Shown one piece after another: positions 21,830 through 33,595 of a stretch of DNA of 64,000 bases. The DNA lies in NCBI GenBank assembly GCA_000827265.1, contig KN834769.1, positions 127,823 to 191,822 on the forward strand. Direction: 5' to 3'. Both the position numbers and the translations under genes were made by a program. Under the pieces are notes generated by a model. The model searched no databases. It saw nothing but the letters and a program-made list of their open reading frames with translations, and was not told the origin of the DNA. The stretch's first letter is position 1, and every line of letters starts with the position of its first letter. This DNA comes from Collybiopsis luxurians FD-317 M1 (lineage: Eukaryota > Basidiomycota > Agaricomycetes > Agaricales > Omphalotaceae).

Positions 21830-22201
21830 TGTTAGAATTCTCAAGTCCACGAGCACGTGATAGTCAGGTGGTTGCGTGGTGTCCTGTGGCTGTCGGATTA
21901 AGTCTGGATGTATGGTTTTCTACTCTCTCTTTTGCCTCCATGCGGGTATCTCTCCACAGTTGTTTCACTGCTCATCTTTATTCCCTCTCTTTTACTTTAT
22001 TCCCTGTCCTCATATGTATGTTATTTTATATTAACCCTCAGAACTCCTTCTTCGTTCTGAGGGTACATCTCTTATTCCTTCTATTTGTTGCTAGTTACTT
22101 ACCTTACCTACAGTTTTGTGTACTTACATAGGACTTAGGTATGCAGAAAACTCCTTCTTTGTTCTGAGGTTTTGTGTACTTACGTAGGACTTAGCTTAAC
22201 A
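21830..22201. mobile_element. Solo LTR (372 bp) with 5-bp target duplication
   Basis: Starts TGTTAG and ends CTTAACA, giving TG..CA termini with a perfect TGTTA/TAACA inverted pair. Flanks are TCTAG (21825-21829) and TCTAA (22202-22206), a 5-bp TSD with one G to A change. The duplicated locus at about 44513 has the empty site (CTTCTAGAACTCCAAC). No internal retrotransposon sequence remains, so it arose by LTR-LTR recombination. Confidence 0.8.
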
Positions 22202-22393
22202 TCTAAAACTCCAATGATCAACTGATAGACTACGGTGAAGTAGATTGCTGATACTTTACTTATTCTATGTTGTAATAACAGTTGACATACATTACGAGGG
22301 GACAATGATCGATGACCCCTGGAATACATATTGTATGACCTGGAGGCTGGAAAGCATTCATATATTTTCTGTCTGCATTTTTGGTTCTGCAGT

Positions 22394-22680
22394 ATGAGTT
22401 CTTCTGGTACCATAAACACTGAATACCCTGCCTACGATGAACAGATTGACCCTGGTGCTGCTGAACATGAAGCTCTTCTGCCGACTTCCAACCAGCCTGG
22501 GCTGATCCACAGGAGATCCAAGCGTCTAACCAAGAAATTGTTATGCACCCAGCCTAAATTTTCATTCCTTCATTTTGCTTTCAGCGTTTGCAATTGGAAT
22601 ACTCGGCTGTCTACTTGTCCAGTATGCTTTTCATGATCCAACAGGCGGCATCTCAGTCTGTCAGACTGATGTAAAAACTG
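22394..22680 (+). pseudogene. Truncated, frameshifted copy of the histidine acid phosphatase gene
   Basis: Begins MSSSGTINTEYPAYDEQIDP, nearly identical to the intact gene at 44773. One extra T near 22575 shifts the frame within the membrane-anchor region (PKFSFLHFAFS instead of PKFSFLHLLSA). Similarity stops at about 22680 (after CAGACTGATGT), where duplication block C begins. The catalytic RHGARYP region is absent, so no phosphatase can be made. Confidence 0.85.
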
Positions 22681-23819
22681 ATCCGGATTACCAGAATTCA
22701 ATTGCAGCAACACTCATTGGCATAATTTGTGGTGGATAGGTTCACCTTGGGCTGTATCCCCCATATTGATTATGCATGGTTGAAAGCTGTGATTCGGCAT
22801 AATGAAGACGAGGAGAGAAGGTTGGCGAAGAGGCGAATGACAATGATGAGAACGTTCAGTGTTCCAGGGGGTAATGAGAGGTATGTATCTTGTACAAGGA
22901 AATTCAGTATTTTGTCTTGAACACAGTGGAATGGACGAGCTTGAAGCCCTGAGTTTCCAGCAATTGTCACAAGAACTCTTGAGCAATTTCAGAGGATCTT
23001 CATATCCATCAATGGGTTTGCGATGAGCCAGCTCTCCAAATTGCCAGTGTCTGGCCTGGACATACCATTAGTGGTTCAACCTGGACTTGACTTGGGATCT
23101 CCCTGGCAAGAGCTGTGACCTCCATGAAACCTCCTGAATTCTTCCTTCGCTTTGAAATTCTACCCATACGCTGGGATGACAGTTGGCCATGTCCAAGTCA
23201 AAAACATGTGTGAAGCTCACGCTCACTCACTTTGGATCCTTGGGATGTCAAGCAGAGATAACAAGGGGATTTGGGTACAGTACCCTTTTGCCCTTCTTCA
23301 GAGGCCAGCCCGTCCAATGCCACCAAACCGTGATCTAACACGAGCTGCTCAACCTGTAAGTTTTACTGGAATCTGAAAGACAAGAATGGAACGTCTGCAT
23401 GCGTTGACTCTTGACCTGCACTGCAAGGAGACTTTTCATTGGAGCATCCATCTCTGTAAAGCCAACCTAAGCATTCATACGTAAACCTTTGAAAGCTTTA
23501 GAAGAAAGGGCAAAAACTTTCTATTATACCATCAAGCAGAGCGATACAGCCTCTCAATCAAGTCCCCGATCTGCCCGAGAGTATGTCATATTTGGAGAGC
23601 ATAGTCGTCAGTCCTGTCAATTTTTTTGTGGCAATATCCAAGCCATTATGCCTCCCTTAATTTTTGTAATACACAATTTTTTCTCCTTGTTTTATGCCTT
23701 CTATGCGTCATCGAGTAGGTCCACAGACGTATATAAACACAGAAGAAAAAGTCGACTACGCAACACAAAAGAACCCTTCCAACACTTACTACTCATATTC
23801 GAGCTACCACTCTTGAACG

Positions 23820-24274
23820 ATGACGAAACAAGCCAGCGCCGACAACACCAGCGCCACTTACGAAGTACGTATATCTAAAGAACCCTGCCTTTTCTTGGCT
23901 CACTACTGAGAATTTGTAGGTTGGAGACCACGTTCAGTACCAAGCTGTTGGTGGTAGCAATGTCCCAAACTCCACTACTCAAGGAGAGGTTACTGAGGTT
24001 ATTACTGGCAAGGAATCTGCTGGTGAGACTGGTGTTCAAGTCAACGTATGTCCAATTTTGCATTTTCCGCTTTCTTACAGTTCTGATTCAGTTATTTAGG
24101 CCTCTACTGATGATCCTTGATATGTTATCCGCAACGATAAGGTTAATTGTCATTCTTTGGCTGAGTGGCTCTACTCCGCAACGAGACCAATAGAATGCTG
24201 ACTCTGAAAGCTCTTGATAGACCGGGAAGGAGACTGCTTACAAGGAGAAGAATATCGAAGGAACAACCAAGTAG
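23820..24274 (+). pseudogene. HVA1/TUDOR (DUF2945-type) small protein, copy 1, TGA-disrupted
   Basis: Same four-exon layout as copy 3: MTKQASADNTSATYE, then VGDHVQYQAVGGSNVPNSTT with GEVTEVITGKE, then a short exon and TGKETAYKEKNIEG. The family (hypervirulence-associated TUDOR-domain, DUF2945) comprises about 70-residue proteins with a G-D-x-V start and a DDPRYVI-NDKTGKEA end. Here the Arg codon of DDPRYVI is TGA (24118-24120), whereas copy 3 has CGA at the same place, a single C to T change. The other exons are intact. Confidence 0.78.
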
Positions 24275-25122
24275 AAGTTTAATTGAATCAGAGCAAAGAA
24301 TTTTTTCATATCGTACATAGTTGTAATTGCAGCTAGCTACTTTGAAGTTATACGCAGCAGCTGCTATATGCGCAGAGAGAATCTTGTATCGAAAGGTGGA
24401 TGCTAAGGCCTAAGGCATTGGCCTGTTAACGAGTGTCATTGAAGGAGCTTGGCGGACGTGCCGGACGGCGGTCAATTTCAAGTCCTAAATAAGGAAAGTA
24501 CTCCGAGTTGATCACACGACCACCTCAAAGGCCAAAAGATAGATCTCTGACACACTCAGAAGACCTCCGTTCCATTCAACTTTAAAAGCACCAAGTACTA
24601 AATTCTGGAAGCGAGGTCAAAGTTGGTTGAGTATTGGTACATGTCTAGAAATAGCTCGTAATGCGAGTATTTTACTACATTTTTGTAGACGTATCAAGAC
24701 CTGCCATTAGGGTATCTTCATATCTACTATTGCTAGATTGGGTGCAAGATAATCATGAACTGCACAGACCTGCACTCTCATATTTTCTAACCAAGTTTAT
24801 TCTGTGAAAATTGTTCGAGCTCTCGAGCTGGATTTTGGTGCACCGGCTTTCGCCGTCGGAGTGGGCCAAACACTGCCAGGGAATCAAGTCGTCCTTCCAT
24901 ATGGTATCAACTTGTATTTTCCCCCTTGCGGTCTGCGAACCTCGGAACTGCGATAAAAATTCGATTTAGTGATAGACAGCCAATTCGCGGACATCGTATT
25001 GATAAATTTTGTGCAATGGCTACAGGTGTGCCAGATGCCTGGTCAACACCATTCCCTAAAGCTTGTTAATTTCTCATATGATATAAAATTAAAAAAAGAG
25101 GAAGGGGGCCATGTCTAGCCTT

Positions 25123-25235
25123 TACTGACGACAGGACTTGAACCCACAACCTTACCTATGACCTCTTTATCAATAGCTCGCTATTGTCTAGGAACTCACT
25201 GGAAAGCTACACAGTTACTCTTCTACCACACCAGT
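25123..25235 (-). tRNA. tRNA(Trp)-like gene with intron, CpG-decayed copy
   Basis: Minus strand. The acceptor stem starts ACTGGTG, the B box is GGTTCAAGTCC and the anticodon region TTCCAG (CCA) is followed by an intron of about 41 nt. Relative to the copy at 39293, several C/G positions of CpG have become T/A (CGTGGC to TGTGGT, GGGTAACTGCG to GAGTAACTGTG), which weakens the stems. Probably a pseudo-tRNA. Confidence 0.6.
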
Positions 25236-26032
25236 AAACCAAAAACTTGAGATACTGTTAATTAGATCCCACCCTAGCATAGACCAGCAGGCAACAGGAA
25301 AGAGAAACGCTACAGTTTTATTGGGGGAAGGTGGAAAAAATAATTGAAAAGCTGGAAGAAAATTTTTTTTGAATGAGGGGATGCGGATGCGAATGAGAAT
25401 TTACTTCCTGACTATCCTGGATCAGCGCTCAGCGTCGTTGTCCACTTCTTGGTGTACCTTGGAAGAACCCCAGAAAACTCAATGCAGATTTGAGCTTTTA
25501 TTCGGATTTGACAGCCCATTTGTGTTCCCCTCTTCCAAGTAACAAGCCCAGATTGTTTGCCTCTGCTGGCAGTTCCTTGAAGTCCATGCTGCCGTTAGAA
25601 TTTTTTCCAAGATAGCAGAAGGAGCACATCAGAGAGTCGAAAAGTTGGCAACCAGGTGAGTGCAGGTCTGCTTCTACAGTCAAAGCTTTTGGAACTGAGT
25701 GTCAACTCCTTGACCAGTTCTGGCCTCTGTGACACCTCTACCGCCACCTAGACACTGTCAACACTCCCTAGCTCATCGGATCTCGTTCTGCCAGCACTCT
25801 CCTCAGTAGGAACTCGTAGAACTCATGCTCTTCACTCTTTGCAGCCCATAATACCACCCAGCTCCTCATATCAATCTCCTTTACAGACTCGGCGCTCTCA
25901 GGGCTCACAGACACCAAAGATTTTTTTATATGTTGTGTTAACTAAGTATCTTTATCTCTAGTATTGCCGGATTTAGTGTGAGATAGGCATAGTCTGTACG
26001 GTCTGCGTTCTGTCCTATGTAACCAAGTCTAA

Positions 26033-26275
26033 TACAGTCGTTTGCATAAAGGTTTGCAGTTCCGATTTTTTCGATGCTTGTTTGATTGTATTGGCTTGCT
26101 CTATACATTTCGGGGCCCAGGCCCACCAAATCGTACGGAACCGGCATCTGACGACACCATCTATGAGTCAATCTTAATCGAAATCAACGGTTTGCTCGTC
26201 CTTTAGGCGTCGGCTCTGTGTCCGGCTCTTTAAAATACCAAATACAAATAAATACGACGAAAAAGCATGCGAACT
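26033..26275. mobile_element. Degenerate MITE-1 copy, inverted relative to the next
   Basis: One end resembles the MITE-1 terminus (ACAGTCGTTTGCATAAAGG near 26034). The interior (CCCAGGCCCACCAAATCGTA near 26120) is the reverse complement of the interior of 26290-26529 (TACGATTTGGTGGGCCTGGG near 26437). Its far end is unclear. Confidence 0.45.
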
Positions 26276-26289
26276 ATCGCGATCCGGTA

Positions 26290-26529
26290 CAGCCGTTTGC
26301 AAAAAGTTTTGCCCCCTCGAGTTTTCTACCCGTGTTTATTTGTATTTAGTATTTTGATAGGATTCCTATATAATTCAAGTGCCGGTATGCCCGAAGATAG
26401 TGATGGACCCATCGTCGATGGTGGTTCCGTACGATTTGGTGGGCCTGGGCCTCGAAATGTATAGGATGAGTAAATACAGATAAACAGCTGTTGAAAACTC
26501 GAGTGGGCAAAACTTTTTGCAAACGGCTG
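26290..26529. mobile_element. MITE-1 (240 bp, TIR CAGCCGTTTGCAAAAAG, TA target)
   Basis: The ends are inverted repeats of about 40 bp, CAGCCGTTTGCAAAAAGTTT onward with isolated mismatches, flanked by TA on both sides (26288-26289 and 26530-26531). The ends and TA target fit a Tc1/mariner-type non-autonomous element. No coding capacity. Confidence 0.8.
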
Positions 26530-26531
26530 TA

Positions 26532-27405
26532 CAATTTCGCAATCGGCTGTAACTGATTGATCGCGATGAACATTTCGGAGGACATCATCGATTGCGTCAG
26601 CTTACCTAAGCCATCCAACTGAGACGGAACATCCACTGTTCTTCAGCTCAGTGGACTCCGACCAAGGCAGGAAGAATTTTTCTTGTGAAACGCTCTGTCT
26701 CCGCGGCTGAATGCTCCCCATAACTGTCGGTATTTGAACAGCCACTCAACTGAGCGAAAAAGCAAAACAAGAGCGACTACTGACTCCAGGAAACTTTGCC
26801 CTACTGTGCACTTACGCCGTCATGTCACCGTGCTAAATCGATCCTCGATGGCATACCAGACGGATAATACAACATAAACCATCACATTTACAGCCCTAAC
26901 ACCTTGAACCGAGCACACTAAAATCTGCAACAGTGAAGGGGTCCAAGAAGAAGTTATACTGTCGCAATTAACCATATGTTTCCATGTCTTGCAGACGAGC
27001 TCCGGCCCCTCGTTTAGTCGTCCATTCCAAAGTTGTTGAACATGGATACAGCATGAGCTTGATATCTGCTTTCCATGATTCTGCGTCAACAGTTACGAGC
27101 TTCCTCGCCGATGCCGGCGGTTTTGAGATTTTGATTTCATTTCTCGGTTTATAGGCACTTCTAACGTATCAATTTTGTTTCTCCTTCCTCGAAGGCTTTA
27201 TATCTCGTATGCGGCACAGGTACTCTACAGCTCAGCACTCTGCCGTTGGGATTTCATTCTCAGCGTACTGCCCACAACTTTTCACACGTTAATACTTGCA
27301 GGCCTGTTGGGAGATAGCGCTCAGAAACCTCCGACCAGTGGGGAATCTCTACAGGAAGTCGTTTCGAGTCTAGCTGAGTCGCACCTCAACAGGTTCGAGT
27401 AAAAG
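26532..27405. other. Unassigned sequence before the assembly gap
   Basis: A plus-strand frame at 27175-27402 (75 aa, hydrophobic start) and a minus-strand frame at 27089-26820 are open, but neither has recognisable motifs or splice support. Confidence 0.4.
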
Positions 27406-27425
27406 NNNNNNNNNNNNNNNNNNNN
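27406..27425. other. Assembly gap (20 N)
   Basis: Twenty N bases. The right flank begins inside a MITE-1 end, so the gap probably marks a collapsed or unresolved repeat. Confidence 0.95.
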
Positions 27426-27455
27426 CGAGTGGGCAAAACTTTTTGCAAACGGCTG
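27426..27455. mobile_element. Right end of another MITE-1 copy, left part lost in the gap
   Basis: CGAGTGGGCAAAACTTTTTG and the following AAACGGCTG equal the right TIR of 26290-26529. TA follows at 27456-27457, into which MITE-2 is inserted. Confidence 0.7.
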
Positions 27456-27457
27456 TA

Positions 27458-28013
27458 GCGCTGGGGTAGAAATTGCAATGTTAATAACCAATAATAAATA
27501 GCCACGTTAATAACTGCTAATAACATATCTAGCAAGGACTTACTAAAAAGTCGGTGCTATAAATTGCTATAAATTGCAAAATTGCTCTACGTTTTACCCA
27601 GCAGACTGGAGCACACTTGAGCGCTTGAGCTTGAGCTCGGCAGGAGTGACATAAGATGACTCAAATTACATGAGTCAGATTGGCTTCACATCGGGCCGAC
27701 ACCTGAAAATTTTGACACGGTCAATCATTGAATCAACCGCGACGCGACCTAACAGCGTAGATGCTCTCTGTTGAAGCTCTTTGTGCACTTCAGTTCTGCT
27801 AAGTAATGACATAGAGGAAGATGAGATTGACAATAGTGATCTAGCGTTATAGTTATTAACATACTAGCATGCTAGAAATTCAAGCTAGCATATTTTTTAC
27901 AGTTTTTAGCATTCATGCCATTTAGCTGATAATAACATATGCTAAATTTACCTCTCCGAGTATCAGAATTCCTAGCATATCTAGCAACATGAAAATAATT
28001 TCTACCCCAGCGC
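27458..28013. mobile_element. MITE-2 (556 bp, TIR GCGCTGGGGTAGAAATT, TA target)
   Basis: The first 17 bp, GCGCTGGGGTAGAAATT, are the exact reverse complement of the last 17, and TA occurs on both sides (27456-27457, 28014-28015). The interior is AT-rich with repeated TTAATAAC / CTAATAAC and CTAGCA motifs. It sits in the terminal TA of a MITE-1 copy. Confidence 0.82.
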
Positions 28014-28029
28014 TACGATCCGGATTTTT

Positions 28030-28299
28030 GTGCACCGGCTCCAGCAGCTTTCACCGAAAATGTCGGAGGAGACTGCCGACATCCCATCAAAGGAAATTGA
28101 TTCGTTTTGCCACTTAATAGGTGGAAAGCAATGGTATCGGTCCGCCTTTGCTCTGCGAACCTCGGAAGTGCGACGAGATGCAGTTCAGTGGCAGGCAGAC
28201 ATTTCGCTGACTCATATTAATGAAAATTTTAGCCGGTATTTCAAGGGGTACATACCTTTACCTTCGGTGAAGGAGAGACTTGATAAGCTGGCGTCGTAA
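28030..28299 (+). CDS. Small ORF of unknown family in block D (79-89 aa)
   Basis: Open from 28030; a second ATG at 28060 gives MSEETADIPSKEIDSFCHLI. A clean 79-residue frame ends in PSVKERLDKLAS. The equivalent region in the other duplicated units (for example 50958) starts similarly but is broken by insertions and stops. No motif is recognised. It may be the 5' exon of the gene that the units carry. Confidence 0.35.
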   Translation: MHRLQQLSPKMSEETADIPSKEIDSFCHLIGGKQWYRSAFALRTSEVRRDAVQWQADISLTHINENFSRYFKGYIPLPSVKERLDKLAS

Positions 28300-28445
28300 C
28301 TGAATCCATAGTTGAAGTGCAATTCTGATTTCATGCAGCGGCTTCAGACGCACCGGCAGCCCAGTCAATAGCTTTAACGTACACCTTGCTGAATTCGAAT
28401 AGAGAAAAAAAAAAGAGGAGGGAGAAAGAAAAATACAACGCTACA

Positions 28446-28559
28446 TACTGACGACGGGACTTGAACCCGCAGCCTTAGCTATGACCAATTTGAACAATAG
28501 TTCTCTATTGTCAAGGAGGTCATTTAATAGCTACGCAATTACCCTTCTGCCACGCCAGT
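28446..28559 (-). tRNA. tRNA(Trp)-like gene with altered anticodon loop
   Basis: Minus strand, 114 nt including an intron of about 42 nt. Acceptor ACTGGCG pairs with CGTCAGT; A box TGGCAGAAGGG and B box GGTTCAAGTCC are intact, and a T-rich run (complement of the A-run at 28406) follows as a Pol III terminator. The anticodon loop reads ATTAAA where the sister copies have TTCCAG/A, giving TAA instead of CCA on a Trp-type body with a short variable loop. It is therefore probably a pseudo-tRNA or an identity-altered copy. Confidence 0.6.
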
Positions 28560-29639
28560 ATACCAAAAGTTTGGGAAACCGTTTATTTGACCCCCACATC
28601 CTGGCGTAGGCCGGCGGGCAGTGGGAATAGAAAGCACCAGAATTTATGGAGGGAGAAAGTTCAAGAAAGCTTCATTGAGAATCCGAGAGATTTTTTGAAC
28701 GAGGCAATGGGGGGATGATTGTGAATTGACTTTGGACTGTGAATTTCTTGACTATTACTCTCCCCGTTTGCTTGTACCGATCAGCATCTAATCTGTCGTC
28801 GACCGCCCCTCAACGTACCTTGTCCGACTTTTCGTCCAACATGGAAGAGCGCCCTAGAAAACTTGGGTGCAAATTTAAGCTTTTATTCGTCGACGGCCCT
28901 TCTCTGACTCGCTCTTTGAAATGACAAGCTCGAGTCCATGCTTCTGCCTGCAGTCTCAAATTCCACGTAGCCGTAAAAGAACAGAAGAAGAACCAAGGCG
29001 AATATTCGAGGGTCTAGACTTTGGGAACTAGGTGCGCACAGCCTTGCATTTGCCGTTCAGCTTTTGGAACTGATCGTCAACTCCTTGACCAGTCCCGGCC
29101 TCTGCAACACCTCTACCGCCACTCAAACAGTGTCGAAACTGGCCTCCTGGATCTCGTCTCGCCAGCGCTCCCCTCGATAGGAACTCGCATAACTCATCAT
29201 CACTATCCGCTGTTCATTCACACCCATTGGGGAAATACTTCTCTGCTCCTCACGCTAATCTCGTTTAAATATCTCAACGATCAAGGCTCACATAGACAAA
29301 AAAAAACTTTCTTGAACCTCACGGAGGCAGTGGCCAACCTTTAAAAAAAAAGTTCCCCGCGTGTATTCCATCGTTTTGAAGCCTAATCGTTCAATTTCCA
29401 AAAGAAAAAACAAAAGAAAGATATTTCTGCCGACTCGACCGACGTTCAGACTTAACTTGGTCCTCACATGCTACTACGGCGAATACTGGTTCTACGCAGG
29501 CTACAGGCAGGAGCACGTACGTCCAACACTCGCTCCCGACACATATATCTCCAGCGGTAGGAATTCCGGGCTGGAAAAGAAAGGCACAGCGACCGGATCC
29601 TACTAGAAAAGCTCAGCCAAGGTTTCAAGGAAAATTTCG

Positions 29640-31200
29640 AAGGGTTCTACGAAACAAAAGTTGGATAATTTCCGGGGTGCACTTCTATCGTGGTGAGCTG
29701 AGTCCATCGACGCTCCTTGTTCAATCCTCTGAGCAATCAAACCTTAGGGCCACTTGCGATGAGTTCGCCAGGGACAGCTCGCAAGGGCAGAGGACTGGAC
29801 GAAATGCGAACTGGCAAAATGCAAGTTGACACAAGTGGTTGACCAAGTGACATCATTTGCTGGTCAGTACTCATCTTCGGCTATGCTAGCAATAAATGTT
29901 GACTATAATTTATGCAGAAATAGCGAAGAATGAACAGAGACTCAAAGTCAGAGAGGAAGGAAGACGGCGTTAGACGAGTCTAAGTTTAGATCATGTCCTT
30001 CACACCACTCAATCCAAGTCAATGGGCCCTAAAATCGACTCAATTACAACAAGACTAAATGAAGAATGAGCACGATGTTAGAAATCTCATTTACCTTGCT
30101 ACGGCCTTGCATGTGCGCGGTACCATACGCTATGCAGACCGAGAAGGGTAAGTCTGCATCGCATCGCCGTCTGCTGTGGTAGGTATGTAGAATGGACTAT
30201 GTAATGTTTTACTTGCTTGCTGGAATGTGGAGTACAAAGTTTGATCCTCGCGTTAGCCCAGGTCCTAAGGAGGACTCTTGACCAGCTGAAACAAGTCCAG
30301 GTATTCAGCGGTTTGTGGTCAAGGATGCTCAAGACATACCGAAACTGACCCGATATCCCAAAACCACTCAGACGAGTTGTCCTCCTTCCAGAGTCTCTGT
30401 CACTCTTAACACTCCTGATATGAAATTGGTAGACTGTGACGCTATCCGAAAATTTAGTGCAGGATAGAGTAGCTTAGATGGTACATAACAATCAAACCCA
30501 GTCAAGAGTTCACTTTCCGAATCCCCCTTCTCTCTGCAACTACATTTCGAGAAGACACCAGAACCAGTTTGATTCGTACTCCGCAATGAAAGTTGGCTGT
30601 GTCCGGGGGCAATCCTGTTGGCCAATTCTGGATGAACTGGTGGGCGTGGCGCCAACGAGTTTTGAAGAAGGTTGGACTCATCCAGCGTGGCCATTTCGCT
30701 TTTGAAGCATAAAGGTTAAATGACTGGGGAGGGCTTTCTGTGTCTCGAATGATCCCCTAGTCCTAGACTTCCTCAGCTTCAATGCCTTGACGCAAAACAA
30801 CGTATTCCACAGCAAGTCATGTGCAGACAGGTCCAGGTCCAGTTTGAAAGGGAAGGATTTTCGCCAAGGTAATGGAGGAATGATGGAGGAAGAGACGCTC
30901 AGTGGAATTCAAAAAAGAGTTTGGGCGCCAAAAATGAAAGCGCCAGGCGGCAATCCGATTCGGAAGAGTGTTGATCTACCGACTCAGAGCAATACTCATA
31001 CTTGAGCTACTGTCGAGAAGTTTTTCATTATGACCAGACACACCAGTGGGTATAGTTTCTTCCTACTCATACAGTTTAACAGTGGACGTTTGCGAGAAGC
31101 CCTCCAAAACTGGCCATAACTGCGAAAAAGGAACTGGTACAACTACTCCATAAATCCTTTCGATTTTTATGCCTATTTGGTATATTAACAATGACATCTG
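29640..31200. other. Intergenic region with a dispersed repeat, no supported gene
   Basis: 30090-30370 resembles 53665-53890 (shared CTTGCATGTGCG and ATATCCCAAAACCACTCAGA). Minus-strand frames there (30694-30368, 30332-30099) show no family motif. Nothing else is recognised. Confidence 0.45.
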
Positions 31201-31234
31201 AATAGCACACATTCACTATACATGCAACTTGTAT

Positions 31235-31554
31235 ATGTTACTCAAATCCAGCTTGAGCAACGCAATTGCTAAGGCTGCTGTCATTCAGAACCTTACTCGG
31301 AATGGTGCCAAGGTTATCTCATATGACACTAAGGTATTGCACCATTTTATGGCTTATTCAAGTGTAACTCTGAATCTTTCATATAGAGATTTGCCTTGAA
31401 TAGGCTTGGTTCAAACAGACAGGAGGTATCTGTCTGGGAGTATCCGGGCATCACCCAAGGCAAGCGCCTCACTACTGGATCAAACTGTCTTCGCTGGGAA
31501 AACTCTGAAGTTATGACTTCATCTGATCTAGTTCAGTATAACGTTCTATTCTGA
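31235..31554 (+). CDS. Small two-exon gene or fragment, family unknown
   Basis: Exons 31235-31333 and 31387-31554 join in phase 0 (33 + 55 residues). The protein starts MLLKSSLSNAIAKAAVIQNL, then NGAKVISYDTK, RFALNRLGSNRQEVSVWEYP and GSNCLRWENSEVM. The intron has a GTATTG donor and an ATATAG acceptor. No stop or lesion. It may be the tail of a larger gene; no upstream exon could be supported. Function unknown. Confidence 0.4.
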
Positions 31555-31770
31555 AATTGCCGACTTCTTCGAATACCTCTCGTTACATTGGTCTCCACTT
31601 CCAATATGAAGTTACGTGAAGGTAGTCTTCAGTCTCAGTGACGCGCATTATCTCACAATGCCATACCGACCATTGTATCGGATCTCAACGTGTTCGCATC
31701 TATTTTAAAGCGAACAGGCTCACAGCTTCACTGGGAAATCCCTTTTGCTCTCCAGTCAAGGAGGTCAAGA

Positions 31771-32929
31771 ATGGAATGGGATTCGATTCTTCAGTTTCCC
31801 GACTTCCAAGATAATGATTCACCATTCATGTACGGTAATGATGCGCCCATCATGCAAATGCCAACCCCTCCGGTAAAGCACATTCTTGCACTTTTTTTAT
31901 CGGCTGGCATCTCAGATTAGATATAGACGGAGAAGTCGCAGAATAGTGATATTGCTTCCGATAGCGTTGAGCTTGTCTTGATATCGACTACATTCTCCGC
32001 TCATGCAAAATGGCACGCTCTTCCTCCTGACCTTGTGTTTGCGACGTCCGATTCTGTTCTTTTCTACGTCCACTCTCATATCGTCTTGGCAGCATCAGAC
32101 AATCAATTTCACTCATTAATCCCGACTCCCTACGTAGATCAATCATCCAACTCCGTGATTTATGTCCTCGAGTCTTCCGAAGCGTTTAATATAATCCTTC
32201 ATCTCGTATACAACATACCTTCAAGCCAGTATTCTCCTTCGTTTGATACCGTATCCGAGGCCATTGACCGACTTTCATTCTATGGGATAAACGCGAAGGC
32301 ATACATCGCTGCCAAAACACATTTACATAACCTCGTTCTTTCCTTTGCGCCAACCTTACCCATTCAGGTCTACACGCTCGCCGCGAAACATGATCTTCTT
32401 GACTTGGCAATTCCCGCCTCTCCCCATCTGCTCTCATTCAATCTCGCTGCAATCAACCAGGAGATGGCAGAGGTCATGGGACCAATTTATCTTCGCAAGT
32501 TGTTTTTCCTTCATATTGGTCGTTCCGATGCTCTTAAAAGAGTGCGTGAGACTGATCATATTGTTCCGCCTTCGCTGATATTTGAATAGCTTCTACTAGA
32601 ACCGCCCCATCCTCATCATCCCACTGCGGAATGCAGTTTTGAAGATCAAAAAAGATTGACCCGTGCTTGGGCATTGGCTTCAGCCTACCTTGCTTGGGAC
32701 GCTCGACCAGGTTTGTATTTAAGACTCAACTCGCTATCGATGAACTCTCATCTCGGATCCTAAAGACCTATCGGCAGGAGCCTTGGAGTCGTGTTTTAAA
32801 CCTTTGGCCAGTGGTCTAGTGTGCGACAATTGTAAAGAAGGTTTGCAGGCTTGCGTCAAAAATCTCCTCGTAAATTGGTCACAAGTGAAGGTATGTGATA
32901 GTCGACTAAAATTAACTCGGGGAGATTGA
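31771..32929 (+). CDS. BTB/POZ domain protein, copy 4 (intact)
   Basis: Exons 31771-31872, 31927-32541, 32590-32710 and 32766-32929 give 1002 nt (333 aa) in frame. It starts MEWDSILQFPDFQDNDSPFM. The BTB core (HALPPDLVFATSDSVLFYVH to HLVYNIPSSQYSPS) and following helices (LAAKHDLLDLAIPASPHLLS) are complete. The fourth exon reads through a possible donor after NWSQVK for 13 more codons. It retains its own 5' flank (31630-31770) with the ATCTATTTTAAAGCGAACAG block that the transposon moved away from copy 3. No lesion is seen. Confidence 0.82.
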
Positions 32930-33595
32930 CCCATAGTCCCCGACAGAACACTATTTGATCATAAATATCTTCATCCAAGGGTCATTAGGCATTATTTCGC
33001 AGTTATCGATATAAATAGGTAATTGGCCCTCTTTCCTTACCAGGTATCGAGGCTTGAGTTTGATAGCGGAAAAATATGGAATGAAAAATACAAACGGTCA
33101 AAGCTGATCATGTCGAGGGGCCGACTCGGAGGATCCAGAGATCAGGAAAAAGCTCAAAGCTCGTAGGATCATTTTTAGTTACTAGACACGCTCTAAAGCT
33201 GTGTCCGAAATCAAGGCTTCTATCGCCGCCGATTAGTTATTTGTACCCTAGTGTTTAGCTACAAACAAACTCTTAATTCATTGCTCCACAGTTATTCTCG
33301 GTACGTTTGTTCGGCCGTAAACACCATCATTGAGGTATGTTTTTCGAAAATTATGCCACACATAACTAATTAGCTGTAGGGACACGCATATTATCACAAT
33401 GTACCTAAGTACTACCTGTAGCTCTACAGCTAACTCTTGTTACGGATCCCCGTTCCTCAAGACTTAGTACTTAGACTTGCGGTAAGTAATGAAAAGTCGG
33501 AAAAAATAAAAATTCTCACAATGTCTCTGCCGGTATGCCGCGGGCTATGTTAAAGGGTAAAGAGTTTTCTTTCTCTTCTGTCACGGAGGTCAGTA

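Larger units (their letters stand above)
22680..25925. repeat. Segmental duplication block C, copy 1
   Basis: Colinear with 36215-40200 and 48395-52200. It starts GATCCGGATTACCAGAATTC in all three and carries an HVA1/TUDOR gene, a tRNA(Trp)-like gene on the minus strand and a Ser/Arg-rich reading frame near the end. This copy is the most diverged and CpG-depleted, and it has one unit of the 27-bp minisatellite where the others have four. Confidence 0.75.
28016..29640. repeat. Segmental duplication block D (partial, diverged copy of the 3' half of block C)
   Basis: Shares with 38990-40560 and 50930-52560 the order: GCACCGGCT start, tRNA(Trp)-like gene with T-run, a Ser/Arg-rich frame, CTTGACCAGT with a CACCTCTACCGCCAC block, and a C-terminal CGACCGGA.CCTACTAGAAAAGC segment (29590). 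It lacks the HVA1 gene. Confidence 0.6.

Noticed and set aside
26820..27402. Open frames of 75-89 aa on both strands before the gap
   Set aside because: No motifs, no duplicate copies for comparison, and next to an assembly gap; not enough to call genes.
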